Positions 62,485 through 64,000 of a stretch of 64,000 nucleotides of DNA are shown one piece after another. Source of the stretch: Kaistella solincola (GTDB taxonomy: Bacteria; Bacteroidota; Bacteroidia; Flavobacteriales; Weeksellaceae); the NCBI RefSeq assembly GCF_000812875.1, contig NZ_JSYK01000003.1:1279844-1343843 (forward strand), written 5' to 3'. Each line of letters opens with the position of its first letter. The first letter of the stretch is position 1. The translations under genes were made by a program, and so were the position numbers. The notes below the pieces were generated by a model. It was not told the origin of the DNA. It searched no databases and worked only from the letters and a program-made list of their open reading frames with translations.

Positions 62485-62988
62485 ATGAATGCATTTGAAG
62501 GTTTGAATGAAGAAATAAAAACGCTGATTACTGCATTGGATAAGTCAGACATTAACACTATTAAAAATTATTTATCTTATAAAAATCTTTCTGAAAAATA
62601 CATTTCAGCTTTAAAAAACGAATGCAACAAGATGGCGCCTTCTGAAGGACTCTTCTATCTTTTTGAGACTGCAAATAACCAAGTTTTCATCATTAAAAAA
62701 GTTAAAGGAATAAAGGGTTTAGCTAGTCTTCTTAACGTAAGTGTAAAAACCGCGCAAAATTTAAAAAATTCAGGAATTATTGACCAGGCAATTATTTATG
62801 AAAAATCGAGATTATATTTTGATAAAAATGAAATTTTGAGAATCTGCCTGCCCAAAATCGCACCGTGGAAATCTTTTAAATTGAGAAACGACGTTGACCA
62901 AGAATTGATTGAGCTGTGGCAGAAACATATACAACCCGCACATATAAAAAACATAAAGACGTTGATCTTAATAACACTTCTTCTTTAA
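62485..62988 (+). CDS. DUF3853-like helix-turn-helix protein of a mobile element
   Basis: The 167-residue protein contains IIKKVKGIKGLASLLNVSVKTAQNLKNSGIIDQAIIYEKSRLYFDKNEIL, matching the DUF3853 pattern of mobile-element proteins (a helix-turn-helix reading G-I-x-x-L-A-x-L ... S-x-x-T-A-Q-x-L-K-x-S-G-I). Such genes often follow integrases in Bacteroidetes and may be excisionase- or regulator-like. The last residues (NIKTLILITLLL) are hydrophobic and overlap a decayed transposase fragment on the other strand, so the original C-terminus may have been cut by that insertion. Confidence 0.7.
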   Translation: MNAFEGLNEEIKTLITALDKSDINTIKNYLSYKNLSEKYISALKNECNKMAPSEGLFYLFETANNQVFIIKKVKGIKGLASLLNVSVKTAQNLKNSGIIDQAIIYEKSRLYFDKNEILRICLPKIAPWKSFKLRNDVDQELIELWQKHIQPAHIKNIKTLILITLLL

Positions 62989-63201
62989 CTCCAAAGTATT
63001 CTTATTAACTTCATCCAATAAACTACCATCGATATTTCTTGCAGAATCATACCAATCTAACTCTGTGCAAAGGCGCTCAAGCGAGGTAGCCTGTAAAGCT
63101 TTTCCACACGTTTTTTGTTGATAGCATAGCCCATTTCCTTTTTGAGCCAGTGAGTTGTTCGGGGAGCGCCTTGCAGGGATTTCACTAATTAACTCTTCTT
63201 C
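62968..63201 (-). pseudogene. Decayed IS3-family transposase (orfB) fragment
   Basis: No open frame runs through, but minus-strand reading gives THWLKKEMGYAINKKRVEKL at about 63075-63155, the HTH region of IS3-family orfB transposases (compare the usual 'LKxxGYxINxKRVxRL'). In another frame the reading LERLCTELDWYDSARNIDG then continues to a TAA at 62968, and upstream SEKYLLKSP and PYIGRRVN words appear in a third frame. Several frameshifts and stops have destroyed it. It is likely an old insertion sequence or its 5' part. The family call is by memory of the motif. Confidence 0.45.
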
Positions 63202-63727
63202 CTATATATGGACTGTAGGCACATGGACTTTTCAGCAAGTATTTTTCACTCAGCGCATTGGAACGGTTAACAGATTTTCTAAATTACAACAACCTTGGCA
63301 GCTGGAAGGCGATGGCTTGTGGGGGCTAACCCAAACAAAAGGTAAGCATTTAGCATAATGTGCAAATATAGGTGATGATGCTACTGGTTTGCACGTAGCG
63401 TAGCACTGCTTCTGCTTTAACACGAGCGTGCGGAGCGGAGGGCAACGGTTTGCTTAGGCAGATTGACTATAATTGCAATTATGTTATTTGCTGTGGCAAA
63501 GCGGAGCGTTTTTATTCGTTCCTTAGCGTGAGGACATTTTGCGGAGTGAGGGGTTCTAAATTACTAAAAAAAAATGGTTGTGCGCTTATCAAAATGTAAT
63601 AGATAATCTTTAGCGTTTGTGGGTTTTGGAGTAAAGTTTTAATTTTACTCTTAAAATTATTGCAGCTTCCGATCATATGCATAGATTTGCGTATCAGCGG
63701 AAAGGCTAAAAAACAGACCGTAACACC
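63202..63727. other. Gene-poor spacer of the mobile region
   Basis: No convincing gene is seen; the plus-strand frame at 63155-63358 lacks family resemblance and has unusual composition. The segment has GC-rich words GCGGAGCG, GCGGAGCG and GCGGAGTG (about 63430, 63500 and 63540) and a perfect palindrome ATAATTGCAATTAT at 63469-63482. It looks like decayed mobile-element DNA or cassette-like spacer. Confidence 0.4.
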
Positions 63728-64000
63728 ATGGAATACTTAGTTAAAGACGAGAAACTGGAATTAAAACATCAGCCAGGCAAAGGCGCCTGGACTTATCATC
63801 TTCAAATTCCCAACACGAAACACATCGTTGGGAAATGGGGATCAATGAAAGTTTCGGGAACTATCGACAACTACAGCATTGAAAGTATTAACCTGGCGAA
63901 ATTAGGAGACCAAGACAAACTGATTTCCATTAATGACAAAATCAGGAAAGCAATTAACAAAAGTGGTGGCGACACCGTAACCGTGACCCTTTACTTAATG
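63728..64000 (+). CDS. DUF1905 domain protein, 5' part
   Basis: The first 91 codons are in the window and run off its end. The peptide MEYLVKDEKLELKHQPGKGAWTYHLQIP has the DUF1905 start (charged lead, then G-K-G-A-W-x-Y/F), followed by GKWGSMKVSGTIDNYSIES and SGGDTVTVTLYL, the beta-barrel of DUF1905. This domain often precedes a YdeI/OmdA-like domain in stress or bacteriocin-protection proteins, which would lie beyond the window. ATG at 63728 is the first start after an in-frame TAA at 63707. Confidence 0.82.
   Translation, partial: MEYLVKDEKLELKHQPGKGAWTYHLQIPNTKHIVGKWGSMKVSGTIDNYSIESINLAKLGDQDKLISINDKIRKAINKSGGDTVTVTLYLM

Noticed and set aside
63155..63358. 67-codon plus-strand frame in the mobile spacer
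   Set aside because: No homology that I recognise, odd composition, and overlaps a decayed minus-strand transposase.

Overview
The window is chromosomal DNA of a member of the Flavobacteriia, most likely a Chryseobacterium/Kaistella-like Weeksellaceae. This rests on AT-rich intergenic DNA, lack of Shine-Dalgarno boxes, promoters of the Bacteroidetes type (TAnnTTTG at -7), a type IX secretion (T9SS) sorting tail, a SusC/TonB-style receptor, Flavobacteriia-restricted DUF families, and strong protein resemblance throughout. No complete tRNA, rRNA or CRISPR array is present.

Layout. 1-9.9 kb: end of a PLP-dependent cysteine synthase-like gene, a glycosyltransferase / YfhO / DUF4834 / lipoprotein cluster, an M3 oligopeptidase, a flippase-like protein and panD. 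10-24 kb: HU, pdxH, YqgE, two aminotransferases, an OstA-like protein with a Fur regulator, the Kup potassium transporter, pyruvate dehydrogenase E1 beta, an alkaline-phosphatase-superfamily membrane enzyme and pssA. 24-36 kb: exonuclease, FAH hydrolase, Usp, membrane DUFs, trigger factor, a probable metal-uptake locus (His/Cys-rich small protein, TonB receptor, lipoprotein), and the glycolytic pair pfkA-gapA. 36-48 kb: a T9SS-exported GH13 amylase, a LuxE/PaaK-like enzyme, exported 5-hydroxyisourate hydrolase, lpxH, queD, and the glyoxylate shunt aceBA divergent from an XRE regulator. 48-60.8 kb: comF, upp, der, murA-DUF4290, a haem-binding/DCC pair, peroxiredoxin-thioredoxin-DUF6952, uvrA and a YceI lipoprotein. 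60.9-64 kb: the edge of an integrated element, with a tRNA 3'-end remnant, tyrosine recombinase, DUF3853-type helix-turn-helix protein, a decayed IS3-like transposase and a DUF1905 gene cut by the window end.

The most striking non-coding structure is a set of interspersed palindromic repeats. One family is about 31 bp, with A/T outer arms, a GCCG/CGGC inner stem and a TTTTAGC or GCTAAAA core. I count about 19 recognisable copies, several fused to stop codons, five packed into 350 bp. A second set consists of larger hairpin elements (called A, B and C here, two copies each), in which the flanks are conserved but the hairpin between them is replaced by an unrelated one that still pairs perfectly.

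Most genes are housekeeping functions in short same-strand runs of two to four genes, often with 1-4 nt overlaps (fur-ostA, haem-binding/DCC, trx-DUF6952), closed by strong intrinsic terminators. Protein functions are assigned by reading motifs; no database search was possible.
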